Origin: Candidatus Ornithomonoglobus merdipullorum
Lineage (GTDB): Bacteria > Bacillota > Clostridia > UBA1381
Reading direction: 5' to 3'
Length of the DNA: 38,693 nt
Assembly: GCA_018714695.1 (NCBI GenBank)
Contig: DVNB01000054.1
Span: forward strand, 1-38,693
Made by a program: the position numbers and the translations under genes. Below are positions 7,011 through 14,529 of this stretch, one piece after another. How positions within the stretch are numbered: position 1 is the stretch's first letter; every line of letters starts with the position of its first letter. The notes under the pieces are model-generated. The model was not told the DNA's origin. It saw only the letters and a program-made list of their open reading frames with translations, and searched no databases.

Positions 7011-8291
7011 TTATATATAGTCCTCTTCAAGGACCTGTACGCGCTGGATGTCGCCGCCGAGAGCTATGAACTTGTCCTCAAAATTCTCGTATCCGCGGTC
7101 TATGTGATAAATATCGCGTATCTCGGTTATACCGTCTGCCATGAGCCCGGCTATTATCATAGCCGCGCCGGCTCTGAGATCCGTTGCTTTTACATTTGCC
7201 CCTGTAAGCTCCGGAACTCCGTCGATAATGGCGAGCTTGCCCTCGACGCGTATGTTCGCGCCGAGCCTCTTGAGCTGGTTCACATACCTGAACCTGTCTT
7301 CCCAGACACCTTCACGGGCTGTGCTTGTTCCCGGGATGGTCGTAAGAAAGGTCACGAGCTGAGGCTGCATATCGGTCGGGAATCCGGGATAGGGGAGAGC
7401 TATAAAGTTTATGCTTCTGAGTTTTGCTCCCTCATCCACCCATACCCTTACACTGTCAGTCATGTAATCGACTTTTACTCCGGCCTCGATCAGTTTCGAG
7501 CCGATTATCTCGAGGTGCCTCGGTATAACATTTGTGATCGTAACGTCACCGCGCGTTGCTGCTGCGGCGATCATGAATGTTCCCGCTTCGATCTGGTCGG
7601 GGATTATCGTATAGGTGCTTCCGTGCAACGACGGAACACCCTTAATTTTTATCGTATCCGTACCAGCGCCGCGTATCTGCGCTCCGCAGTTGTTCAAAAA
7701 GTTTGCGAGGTCTACCACATGGGGTTCCTTTGCCGCGCTCTCTATTATCGTTGTTCCCTCGGCAAGTACCGCTGCAAGTATGGCATTCACGGTCGCGCCG
7801 ACCGAAACGATGTCAAAAAATATGTGCGCGCCCTTGAGTTCCTCAGCATTGGCGACGAGTATGCCTCGCGAGGAGTCAATATCCGTTCCCATAGCCTCGA
7901 AACATTTTATGTGCATATCTATAGGTCTTGTGCCGAAGTCGCATCCGCCGGGGGGATCCACCTTGAACTTATGGAAACGTCCGAGCAGTGCGCCCATGAG
8001 ATAGCTCGAGCCTCTCATGCGTCGTGTGAGATCGCTCATAGGCTCGTATGAGTTCACGCCTCTGCAGTCGACCTCAACCGTGTTTTTGTCAATATATTCT
8101 ATCTTTGCATTAAGTCCTTCAAGTATTCGTAAAAAAAGCTTTACATCCTTTATGTCGGGCAGATTCTCTATCCTGCATACTCCGTTTACGAGGATGCAGG
8201 CCGGCAGGATAGCCACCGCGGCGTTCTTTGCTCCGCTTATAGGAACTTCGCCGTGTAATTTATTGCCGCCCTTTATCAAGAGTTTTTCCAA
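7011..8291 (-). CDS. murA: UDP-N-acetylglucosamine 1-carboxyvinyltransferase MurA
   Basis: About 427 residues. It transfers enolpyruvate from PEP to UDP-GlcNAc, the first committed step of peptidoglycan synthesis in the cytoplasm. Visible landmarks are KLHGEVPISGAKNAAVAILP, the RMRGSSYLMGALLGR substrate segment, catalytic Cys 117 in PPGGCDFGTRPIDMH (the fosfomycin target, so not an Asp-type resistant variant), and the Arg/Asp motifs RAGAAMIIAGL and IDRGYENFEDK. The start is taken as TTG at 8291, giving MEKLLIKGGN: AGAAGGGG lies 8 bases before it, and the upstream codons do not match the family. It is transcribed alone, from the promoter at 8407-8435 to a terminator right after the stop. Confidence 0.95.
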   Translation of the reverse strand: MEKLLIKGGNKLHGEVPISGAKNAAVAILPACILVNGVCRIENLPDIKDVKLFLRILEGLNAKIEYIDKNTVEVDCRGVNSYEPMSDLTRRMRGSSYLMGALLGRFHKFKVDPPGGCDFGTRPIDMHIKCFEAMGTDIDSSRGILVANAEELKGAHIFFDIVSVGATVNAILAAVLAEGTTIIESAAKEPHVVDLANFLNNCGAQIRGAGTDTIKIKGVPSLHGSTYTIIPDQIEAGTFMIAAAATRGDVTITNVIPRHLEIIGSKLIEAGVKVDYMTDSVRVWVDEGAKLRSINFIALPYPGFPTDMQPQLVTFLTTIPGTSTAREGVWEDRFRYVNQLKRLGANIRVEGKLAIIDGVPELTGANVKATDLRAGAAMIIAGLMADGITEIRDIYHIDRGYENFEDKFIALGGDIQRVQVLEEDYI

Positions 8292-8406
8292 CAGGTACAC
8301 CCCTTCTGATCGTTCGTGATACAAGATCGTATGAGCCTGTGCCGCATAGGTGTCATATGTATCGCGGCCGGTATCCTTATGCCTGCCGATCCTGTACCTA
8401 AGACTA

Positions 8407-8435
8407 AGTATATCATATCAAGCCCAAAAATGCAA
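8407..8435 (-). promoter_or_regulatory. Probable murA promoter
   Basis: On the minus strand TTGCAT (8435-8430), 17-bp spacer, TATACT (8412-8407). The untranslated leader would be about 110 nt. Confidence 0.65.
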
Positions 8436-8520
8436 AACAATTTTTCTCTGTTTTATGCATTGTCGGATAAATGTAATATTACCATAATTATTTTGTAACA
8501 AGTTTGGTGTATTTATTATG

Positions 8521-8551
8521 AAAAAAAACAGCCCGCGCCATGCAGGCTGTT
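8521..8551 (-). terminator. Intrinsic terminator of rpmB
   Basis: AACAGCC (8527-8533) pairs with GGCTGTT (8545-8551), followed on the minus strand by about eight T. It lies 26 bp past the rpmB stop. The stretch 8436-8520 is AT-rich with nothing else recognisable. Confidence 0.88.
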
Positions 8552-8576
8552 CGAATTCATAAAGTTGCGGGCGTTA

Positions 8577-8765
8577 TTAAACAGCACGCTGAACCTTTCC
8601 CGAACGAAGACAACGTGTGCAAACGTGAACGGTCTTGTGTGTTCCGTTAACTACAGCCTTTACCTTCATTATGTTCGGCTTCCACATTTTGTTCGAACGT
8701 CTGTGCGAGTGTGATACCTTTATACCGAAGCTTACACCCTTACCGCAGATATCGCATTTTGCCAT
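8577..8765 (-). CDS. rpmB: 50S ribosomal protein bL28
   Basis: 62 residues from ATG at 8765, which has a full AGGAGGTG ribosome-binding site; the earlier ATG adds unrelated residues. The sequence MAKCDICGKGVSFGIKVSHS, then RR-S-N-K-M-W-K-P-N and VCTRCLRSGKVQR, matches bL28. Paired CxxC motifs (CDIC and CTRC) make this the zinc-binding C+ form, so the gene is not a zinc-independent paralogue. It is monocistronic, with its own promoter and terminator. Confidence 0.97.
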   Translation of the reverse strand: MAKCDICGKGVSFGIKVSHSHRRSNKMWKPNIMKVKAVVNGTHKTVHVCTRCLRSGKVQRAV

Positions 8766-8827
8766 TTCTATACACCTCCTATTAGATCGGCGCATTTGCA
8801 CCGGGTATTAAACAAACATCAAGTGAT

Positions 8828-8856
8828 ATTCTACCATACTTTTTTGTATTTTGCAA
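8828..8856 (-). promoter_or_regulatory. rpmB promoter
   Basis: On the minus strand TTGCAA (8856-8851), 17-bp spacer, TAGAAT (8833-8828). It forms the minus side of a divergent region with the hprK promoter. Confidence 0.75.
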
Positions 8857-8959
8857 GGGCTTTGCATGATTTTTTTGATTTTTTTCAATATTTTTAAAAA
8901 TAAGATGATTTTCGAGCGATTTATTGGCTATTTGTTATATAATATTCACCAAAATAATA

Positions 8960-8988
8960 TTGAAATAGCAGAAGAAATATGTTATAAT
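8960..8988 (+). promoter_or_regulatory. hprK operon promoter
   Basis: TTGAAA (8960-8965), 17-bp spacer, TATAAT (8983-8988), 44 bp ahead of the hprK ATG. It likely drives the long hprK to dnaE run, since no strong terminator is seen within it. Confidence 0.8.
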
Positions 8989-9032
8989 AAACACGATTAA
9001 GGAATCTTAGTGAAAGGAAGGTCGTTCTCTTT

Positions 9033-9977
9033 ATGGAAAATACCGCAAAACTGCCGCTGGGAAAGATAATAGAAAATTTTTCTCTTGAGGTCATATACGA
9101 GCCCAAGAACGTGGACTCTATTTTTGTTACAAAATCCGACATAAACCGTCCGGGACTGCAGATGATAGGATTCTTGAAGTTCTTTGACAGTGAGAGGATA
9201 CAGATAATGGGCAAGGAGGAGTTTACGTTCCTTGAGCAGTTCTCGACTGACGAGCGTGAGAAAAGACTTGAGCAGTACTTTTCACAGGGCTTCCCTGCCT
9301 TGGTGATAGCGCGCGGGCTCCAGATCTTCCCCGAGATGCTCGAATATGCCGAGGCCTATAAGGTGCCGCTTTTGCGCACGGAGCTTGGCACCTCACAGTT
9401 CATGAGTATGATAATAAGGTACTTAAACGAACAGCTTGCGCCGCGCAAGACCCGTCACGGCGTTCTCTGCGAGATCTACGGCGAGGGAATACTGATAATG
9501 GGCGAGAGCGGCGTCGGAAAGAGTGAGGCTGCAATAGAACTTGTAAAGCGCGGACACCGTCTTGTCGCGGACGATGCTGTTGAGATAAAGAAGATATCCG
9601 ATCAGACACTGATAGGCTCGTCGCCGGAGATAATCCGTCACTTTGTTGAGGTGCGCGGAATAGGCATCATCGATGTGAAGGAGATATTCGGAATGGGCGC
9701 GATAAAGGATGAGCAGCAGATAGACATGGTCATCCACCTCGAGCCGTGGGAAAAGGGAAAGCAGTACGACCGTCTCGGCATGGTGGACGAGTACACGAAT
9801 ATAATGGGAATAAACGTGCCGTCGCTTACCATACCCGTAAAGCTTGGCAGGAACATCGCGGTGATAGTCGAGGTCGCGGCGATGAACAACAGACAGAAGA
9901 AGATGGGCTACAATGCTGCCGTAGAGCTGAACAACAGGCTTATGCATCAGATGGAGGAGCAGCTGAACCTGCAGTGA
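9033..9977 (+). CDS. hprK: HPr kinase/phosphorylase
   Basis: 314 residues, the normal size. The N-terminal domain (about 1-135) is followed by the kinase domain with Walker A GESGVGKS at 157-164, the catalytic His region RHGVL just before it, and the HprK signature VEVRGIGIIDV at 206-216. It phosphorylates and dephosphorylates Ser46 of HPr in response to fructose-1,6-bisphosphate, ATP and phosphate, the switch for carbon catabolite control through CcpA. Start ATG at 9033 follows AAGGAAGG at a slightly long spacing. It is the first gene of a cluster that also holds rapZ and yvcK; neither ptsH nor crh is in the window. Confidence 0.97.
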   Translation: MENTAKLPLGKIIENFSLEVIYEPKNVDSIFVTKSDINRPGLQMIGFLKFFDSERIQIMGKEEFTFLEQFSTDEREKRLEQYFSQGFPALVIARGLQIFPEMLEYAEAYKVPLLRTELGTSQFMSMIIRYLNEQLAPRKTRHGVLCEIYGEGILIMGESGVGKSEAAIELVKRGHRLVADDAVEIKKISDQTLIGSSPEIIRHFVEVRGIGIIDVKEIFGMGAIKDEQQIDMVIHLEPWEKGKQYDRLGMVDEYTNIMGINVPSLTIPVKLGRNIAVIVEVAAMNNRQKKMGYNAAVELNNRLMHQMEEQLNLQ

Positions 9978-10007
9978 TAATCCGGTTATGTTATGAAAGG
10001 GGAGCAT

Positions 10008-10751
10008 ATGAGGATCAGATTTGATACGCATACACACACCATTGCAAGCACACACGCGTATTCGACGGTTTCCGAAAACGCGTCCTTCGCCGCGAAGACC
10101 GGTATGGAGGGGATAGCCGTGACAGATCACGCGCCGGCAATGCCGGACGCGCCTCACGAGTGGCATTTCAGGAACCTGAAAAATCTTCCGACCGAGCTTT
10201 TTGGGCAGAAGCTGCTTGTGGGAGCGGAGCTGAACATTCTCGATCTTAACGGGAACGTCGATCTTGAGGACTGGCTTCTGGATAAGCTCGATGTGGTGAA
10301 CGCGAGCATACACAGGCAGGCTTACCGCGACTGCGGCGTGAAGGATCACACGGCTGCGTATGAGGCTGCCGTGAAAAATCCGCGGATAGATATAATCTGT
10401 CACAGCGGCACGCCGGATTTTAAATATGATTACGAGTATATAATAAAGTTGGCAGGTGAATACAATAAGCTTATAGAGATAAATAATCATACGTTCTTTG
10501 TAAGAAGCTCAAGTGTTCCCAACTGTAAGCGCATAGCGGAGCTGTGCAAAAAACACGGTACCGGGATAGTTGTGAGCTCCGACGCGCATTTTTATATGGA
10601 TATAGGGAATTACTCGAAGGCGCTGGAGATGCTCTACGAAATAGATTTCCCGGAGGAGCTTGTCATGAACCGTACCTATGAGAGCTTTCGTGAGTTTATG
10701 GAGGGCGCGCGCGGCAAGAAGCTTGGCTCCGGACGGCTTGAGATGTGCTGA
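10008..10751 (+). CDS. PHP-domain phosphoesterase (YcdX-like)
   Basis: About 247 residues forming a PHP domain. The metal ligands are visible as DTHTHTIAS, VTDHAP, GAELNI, the His of NASIHRQ, ICHSG and SSDAHFY, spread as in the trinuclear phosphatases of the YcdX group. ATG at 10008 is preferred because AAAGGGG lies five bases before it. The gene stands between hprK and murB in the same direction. Similar proteins hydrolyse phosphate esters such as histidinol phosphate or small metabolites, but no histidine gene is nearby and the substrate cannot be read from the sequence. Confidence 0.85.
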   Translation: MRIRFDTHTHTIASTHAYSTVSENASFAAKTGMEGIAVTDHAPAMPDAPHEWHFRNLKNLPTELFGQKLLVGAELNILDLNGNVDLEDWLLDKLDVVNASIHRQAYRDCGVKDHTAAYEAAVKNPRIDIICHSGTPDFKYDYEYIIKLAGEYNKLIEINNHTFFVRSSSVPNCKRIAELCKKHGTGIVVSSDAHFYMDIGNYSKALEMLYEIDFPEELVMNRTYESFREFMEGARGKKLGSGRLEMC

Positions 10752-10801
10752 GCTGCGGACGGAGCCGGCTGGGCAAATTTGCTTGAAAGGGGTAAACGAC
10801 T

Positions 10802-11707
10802 ATTAATAAGGAAATAACGGAAAAATTTAGAGCCGTCTCGGAGGAACTGCTCGAAAATGAGCCTATGAGCGCTCATACCTCGTTTAAGATAGGCGGACCG
10901 GCGGATCTTTTCGCAAGCGTGAAAAGCGCGGAAGAGACGGCGGAGCTCATAAGACTTGCGCGAAGCCTCGGCGTTGCGTATATGGTGATGGGCAACGGGT
11001 CGAATATGCTTGTAGGCGACGGCGGGATACGAGGGCTCGTTATACAGATAGGAAAAAACATTGCCGATGTGGCGGTGGACGGGAATATGATAACCGCCGG
11101 CGCGGGGGCGATGATGTCAAAGGTAGCGGCGGTTGCGGCGCGGGCATCACTTTCGGGCTTTGAGCCGCTTTCCGGTATACCGGGAACTTTGGGCGGCGCG
11201 GTGTATATGAACGCGGGAGCCTACGGCGGTGAGATGAAAAATGTCGTAAAGACAGTGACATATATAGACGATAACGGAGATCTGCACACTGTCGGAAACG
11301 CTGAATGCGGCTTTGGATACAGGCACAGTGTTTTTTCGGACGGAGGAAAATATATAGTTTCCGCGGTGCTTGAACTGCAGGTGGGCGACGAAAGGACGAT
11401 AAGGGCGGAGATGGACGAATACAGCAGGCGAAGAAGCGAGAAACAGCCGCTTTCGCAGCCGTCTGCGGGGAGCACATTCAAGCGCCCGGAGGGATACTTT
11501 GCCGGCAAGCTGATACAGGATGCGGGTCTTATGGGATACAGGATAGGCGGAGCAGCGGTAAGTGAAAAGCATGCCGGGTTCGTGGTGAATACCGGAGGCG
11601 CGACAGCCGAGGATGTGCTGAGTCTGATAGAGTATATCATAGATACGGTGGAGAAAAAGTTCGGCGTAAGGCTGGAGCCGGAAGTGAGGCTCGTAGGAGA
11701 ACGATAG
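10802..11707 (+). CDS. murB: UDP-N-acetylenolpyruvoylglucosamine reductase MurB (probable AUU start)
   Basis: About 301 residues. The FAD domain shows SFKIGGPADLF, VMGNGSNMLVGD, the GIPGTLGGAVYMNAGAYGGE flavin segment and YRHS. The substrate domain has the catalytic Ser in QPSAGSTFKRPEG, then the AGLMGYRIGGAAVSEKHAGF region and a C-terminal Glu in LEPEVRLVGE. It reduces the enolpyruvyl product of MurA. The first ATG in frame (10865) lies inside the conserved core and has no usable binding site. The frame reads back through N-K-E-I-T-E-K-F-R-A to ATT at 10802, nine bases after AAAGGGG (10786-10792), with a stop at 10793-10795. ATT is therefore the best start. Confidence 0.93.
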   Translation: MNKEITEKFRAVSEELLENEPMSAHTSFKIGGPADLFASVKSAEETAELIRLARSLGVAYMVMGNGSNMLVGDGGIRGLVIQIGKNIADVAVDGNMITAGAGAMMSKVAAVAARASLSGFEPLSGIPGTLGGAVYMNAGAYGGEMKNVVKTVTYIDDNGDLHTVGNAECGFGYRHSVFSDGGKYIVSAVLELQVGDERTIRAEMDEYSRRRSEKQPLSQPSAGSTFKRPEGYFAGKLIQDAGLMGYRIGGAAVSEKHAGFVVNTGGATAEDVLSLIEYIIDTVEKKFGVRLEPEVRLVGER

Positions 11708-11820
11708 ACCCGTGTATTGCCTTCGGCGGCGAAAGCAGCTGATGCGATATAAGGATGAAGATACGATCATTATTTTAGGCAGACAAATGTTCCATTTGGA
11801 TGCTGCTTTGGAGGTACGTT

Positions 11821-12672
11821 ATGGATTTTACGATTTTGACCGGGATGTCGGGTTCGGGCAAGACACAGGCGATACATTTTTTTGAGGATCTCGGATATTT
11901 CTGTATAGACAATATGCCGCCGGCTCTTATCCCTATGCTTGCCAATATGCTCACGTCCGTCAAGGATAAATTCAGAAACGTGGCTCTTGTGATAGACATA
12001 AGAGTGGGGGACATGATAAACGAGCTTCTCGGTCAGGTTGAGCAGCTCAGAGAAAAATATAACGTAAGGCTTATTTTTCTCGATACAAATGACAACACGC
12101 TCGTAAGCCGATATAAGGAAACAAGACGGAACCACCCGCTGAACGACCCGGACGGGCTCCTTGCCTCGATCCAGGCGGAGCGGAGGATGCTTTATAAGCT
12201 TAAGGAATGCTCGGACTACGTGATAGACACCTCGTATATGACGAGCAGTCAGCTCCGTGACAGGTTTATGGATATATATAACCTCACGGCGGTGAACTCG
12301 ATGTTCGAGATAAAGGTGGTTTCCTTCGGATTCAAGCACGGGATCCCTACAGATGCGGATCTTGTCTTTGATGTGAGATGTTTCCCGAATCCGTTCTACG
12401 AGCCGGAGCTTAAGCATAAGACGGGAAACGACAAGGAAGTCCAGGATTACGTAATGAAATTTCCTTCATCGCAGAAGTTTTTTGAAAAGCTCACGGATAT
12501 GATGGAATTTCTTGTACCGCTCTATGTTGAGGAGGGCAGGCGCTCACTCATGATAGCGATAGGCTGCACAGGAGGACATCACAGGAGCGTAACGATGGCA
12601 AATAAGCTTGCCGATTTTCTGGGGGATCTTGGTTACACAGTAGACACGGTTCACAGAGATATAAAGATATGA
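11821..12672 (+). CDS. rapZ: RNase adapter / nucleotide-binding protein RapZ (YvcJ)
   Basis: 283 residues from ATG at 11821, set by GGAGG six bases upstream. The N-terminal P-loop is GMSGSGKTQA, followed by EDLGYFCIDNMPP and a DTSYMTSSQLRDRF segment. The C-terminal domain carries the RapZ-specific IGCTGGHHRSVTMAN motif. In enterobacteria the protein senses GlcN6P and directs RNase E to the small RNA GlmZ; in Firmicutes YvcJ binds nucleotides and has less well defined roles. Its stop overlaps the yvcK start (ATGA), indicating coupled translation. The 113 bp before it hold a short CAAATG/CATTTG pairing but no clear promoter. Confidence 0.96.
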   Translation: MDFTILTGMSGSGKTQAIHFFEDLGYFCIDNMPPALIPMLANMLTSVKDKFRNVALVIDIRVGDMINELLGQVEQLREKYNVRLIFLDTNDNTLVSRYKETRRNHPLNDPDGLLASIQAERRMLYKLKECSDYVIDTSYMTSSQLRDRFMDIYNLTAVNSMFEIKVVSFGFKHGIPTDADLVFDVRCFPNPFYEPELKHKTGNDKEVQDYVMKFPSSQKFFEKLTDMMEFLVPLYVEEGRRSLMIAIGCTGGHHRSVTMANKLADFLGDLGYTVDTVHRDIKI

Positions 12673-13619
12673 ATGAATTGAAAATTACCGCCATAGGCGG
12701 AGGAACGGGGCTTTCGACGATGCTGAAGGGTCTTAAGCTCCATACAAGAAAGATAACGGCGATAGTTTCCGTCGCGGACGATGGAGGCTCGTCGGGTATT
12801 TTAAGAAACGATATGGGAATGCTCCCGCCGGGAGATGTAAGGAACTGTATCGCTGCTCTAATAGATATGGATGAGCAGTATGCGGAGCTTTTGAATTACA
12901 GGTTCCGCGAGGGAGTTTTCGAGGGACACACCGTCGGAAATATGCTGCTTGCTGCGATAAATGAAAACTCGGATAATTTTGACGAGGCGGTATCGAAGCT
13001 CAGTAAGCTTGTGGGAATATGCGGAACGGTGATACCCGTTTCAAACGATTCAATAACGCTCGGGGCAGTCCTTGCCGACGGGAGCAGGATAACGGGCGAG
13101 TCAAACATAGGCGAGCGGCCCGCCGGTTCGATGCCGATAGACCGGGTGTTTATCGATCCTGCGTGGGCGAGACCGGTAGAGGGTGCGATACGCGCGATAA
13201 AGGATGCGGATATAGTGGTAATGGGTCCGGGAAGCCTTTATACAAGCGTTATCCCGAATCTGCTCGTTCCGGGCATTACCAAGGCGATAGCCGAGAGCAG
13301 CGCTAAAAAGGTGTATGTCTGCAACATAATGACGGAGCCGGGCGAGACGGACAATATGAACGCGGCAGAGCATCTTGATGCGATCGAGAAGCACTCGTAC
13401 AAGGGTATAGCGGATTACATAGTCGTAAACGATGCGCCGATCCCCAAAAGTGTTATGGAGACATATGCCGCAGAGGGCTCGGTGCCAGTGGACGCTGTGA
13501 CTGATGAACTTGCGCGGCGGGTCAATGTCCTGCACGGAGCGATGTTCCTTGTGAAAAACGGACAGGTACGCCATAATTTCATAAGACTTGCCAGAGGCAT
13601 CGCAAGGCTCGGCGAATAG
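12669..13619 (+). CDS. yvcK: YvcK/GlmR gluconeogenesis factor
   Basis: 316 residues of the CofD-like/YvcK family: AIGGGTGLSTMLKGLK at the N terminus, SVADDGGSSGILRND, PPGDVRNCIAAL, FEGHTVGNMLL, then VVMGPGSLYTSVIPNL and YVCNIMTEPGETDN. In B. subtilis it binds UDP-sugars and adjusts flux into amino-sugar and cell-wall precursors during growth on gluconeogenic carbon. Here it is translationally coupled to rapZ and 27 bp before whiA, the order seen in most Firmicutes. The neighbouring hprK and murB fit a carbon-to-wall coordination operon. Confidence 0.96.
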   Translation: MNELKITAIGGGTGLSTMLKGLKLHTRKITAIVSVADDGGSSGILRNDMGMLPPGDVRNCIAALIDMDEQYAELLNYRFREGVFEGHTVGNMLLAAINENSDNFDEAVSKLSKLVGICGTVIPVSNDSITLGAVLADGSRITGESNIGERPAGSMPIDRVFIDPAWARPVEGAIRAIKDADIVVMGPGSLYTSVIPNLLVPGITKAIAESSAKKVYVCNIMTEPGETDNMNAAEHLDAIEKHSYKGIADYIVVNDAPIPKSVMETYAAEGSVPVDAVTDELARRVNVLHGAMFLVKNGQVRHNFIRLARGIARLGE

Positions 13620-13646
13620 TAAAATTTTATGGAAGGATAGATGAAA

Positions 13647-14516
13647 ATGTCTTTTTCATCCGATATAAAGCAATGTCTGTGCGAGACGGGCTATGACTGC
13701 CCGGAATGCAGGACTGCTGAGCTTGCAGGCGTATTCGTGTTCACGGGTCGGCTCGATACTCAGACGCCGCGGTTTTATTCGTCATCTGAGGCTGTTACGG
13801 AGCGTGTGAGAAAGGCGCTTTCGGAAGAATTCGGCGCCGATGCGGCGGACGGAGACCGCATAGTCATAGGAGACGGTGATCTGCTGCTTCTCATGAGGCG
13901 TAAGCTTATCGGATATAAGCCGCGGCGGCAGTGCTGTGTGAGAGCGTACGTGAGAGGCGCGTTTCTGGGCGGCGGCTCGGTGAGCGATCCAAAGCGGGAA
14001 TACCATATGGAATTCGACACGAGATCGGAGCAAGGAGCGTTTGAGCTTATAGAAATGCTCGGTGAGCTCGGAGTAAAGGCGAAAAAAACTGTCCGAAAGG
14101 GCAGAGAGATAGTGTATATAAAGGAAAGCGGAAATATAGCCGATGTGCTGGGCTATATGTCGGACGGCAGAGCCGGACTTGAGATACTGTCGGCGCAGGT
14201 GGAAAAGGAAATGAAAAACTCCATTGTGCGTCAGGTCAACTGCGACAGCGCGAATCTCAACAAGCAGGCAAGGGCGAGTTCGAGACAGATTGCCGCGATA
14301 AAAAAGATAAAGGCTGCGCGCAAGTGGCAGTCGATGCCGGAGGTGCTTCGCGAGATGGGCGAGCTGAGGCTCAGATATCCGGATATAAGCATGGAGGAGC
14401 TCGGGAAGATGACCGGTCAGGGCATAGGCAAATCGGGCGTTAATCATAGACTGAGCCGCATAATCGAATATGCCGAGAGCCTCGGCACGAAGGCAAAAGA
14501 GGAAAAGGAACTTTAA
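13647..14516 (+). CDS. whiA: WhiA DNA-binding protein
   Basis: 289 residues. MSFSSDIKQCLCE is the standard N terminus. The LAGLIDADG-like region (about 10-200) has lost homing-endonuclease catalysis but keeps GAFLGGGSVSDPKREYHMEF. The C-terminal helix-turn-helix domain has NLNKQARASSRQIAAIKKI, LRLRYPDISMEELG and GKSGVNHRLSRI. The ATG at 13647 is used rather than 13641 because GGAAGGA sits 10 bases before it and it gives the family start. WhiA acts in sporulation or chromosome segregation and division depending on lineage. It is followed 13 bp later by dnaE instead of crh. Confidence 0.96.
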   Translation: MSFSSDIKQCLCETGYDCPECRTAELAGVFVFTGRLDTQTPRFYSSSEAVTERVRKALSEEFGADAADGDRIVIGDGDLLLLMRRKLIGYKPRRQCCVRAYVRGAFLGGGSVSDPKREYHMEFDTRSEQGAFELIEMLGELGVKAKKTVRKGREIVYIKESGNIADVLGYMSDGRAGLEILSAQVEKEMKNSIVRQVNCDSANLNKQARASSRQIAAIKKIKAARKWQSMPEVLREMGELRLRYPDISMEELGKMTGQGIGKSGVNHRLSRIIEYAESLGTKAKEEKEL

Positions 14517-14529
14517 AGGAGGAGCCGAT

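Noticed and set aside
7104-8051. Long plus-strand open frame opposite murA
   Set aside because: Antisense to an unambiguous murA, Cys/Tyr/Arg-rich translation, no binding site; a by-product of codon bias.
9423-10490. 355-residue minus-strand open frame across hprK and the PHP gene
   Set aside because: It crosses two clear genes on the other strand and its translation has no family pattern.
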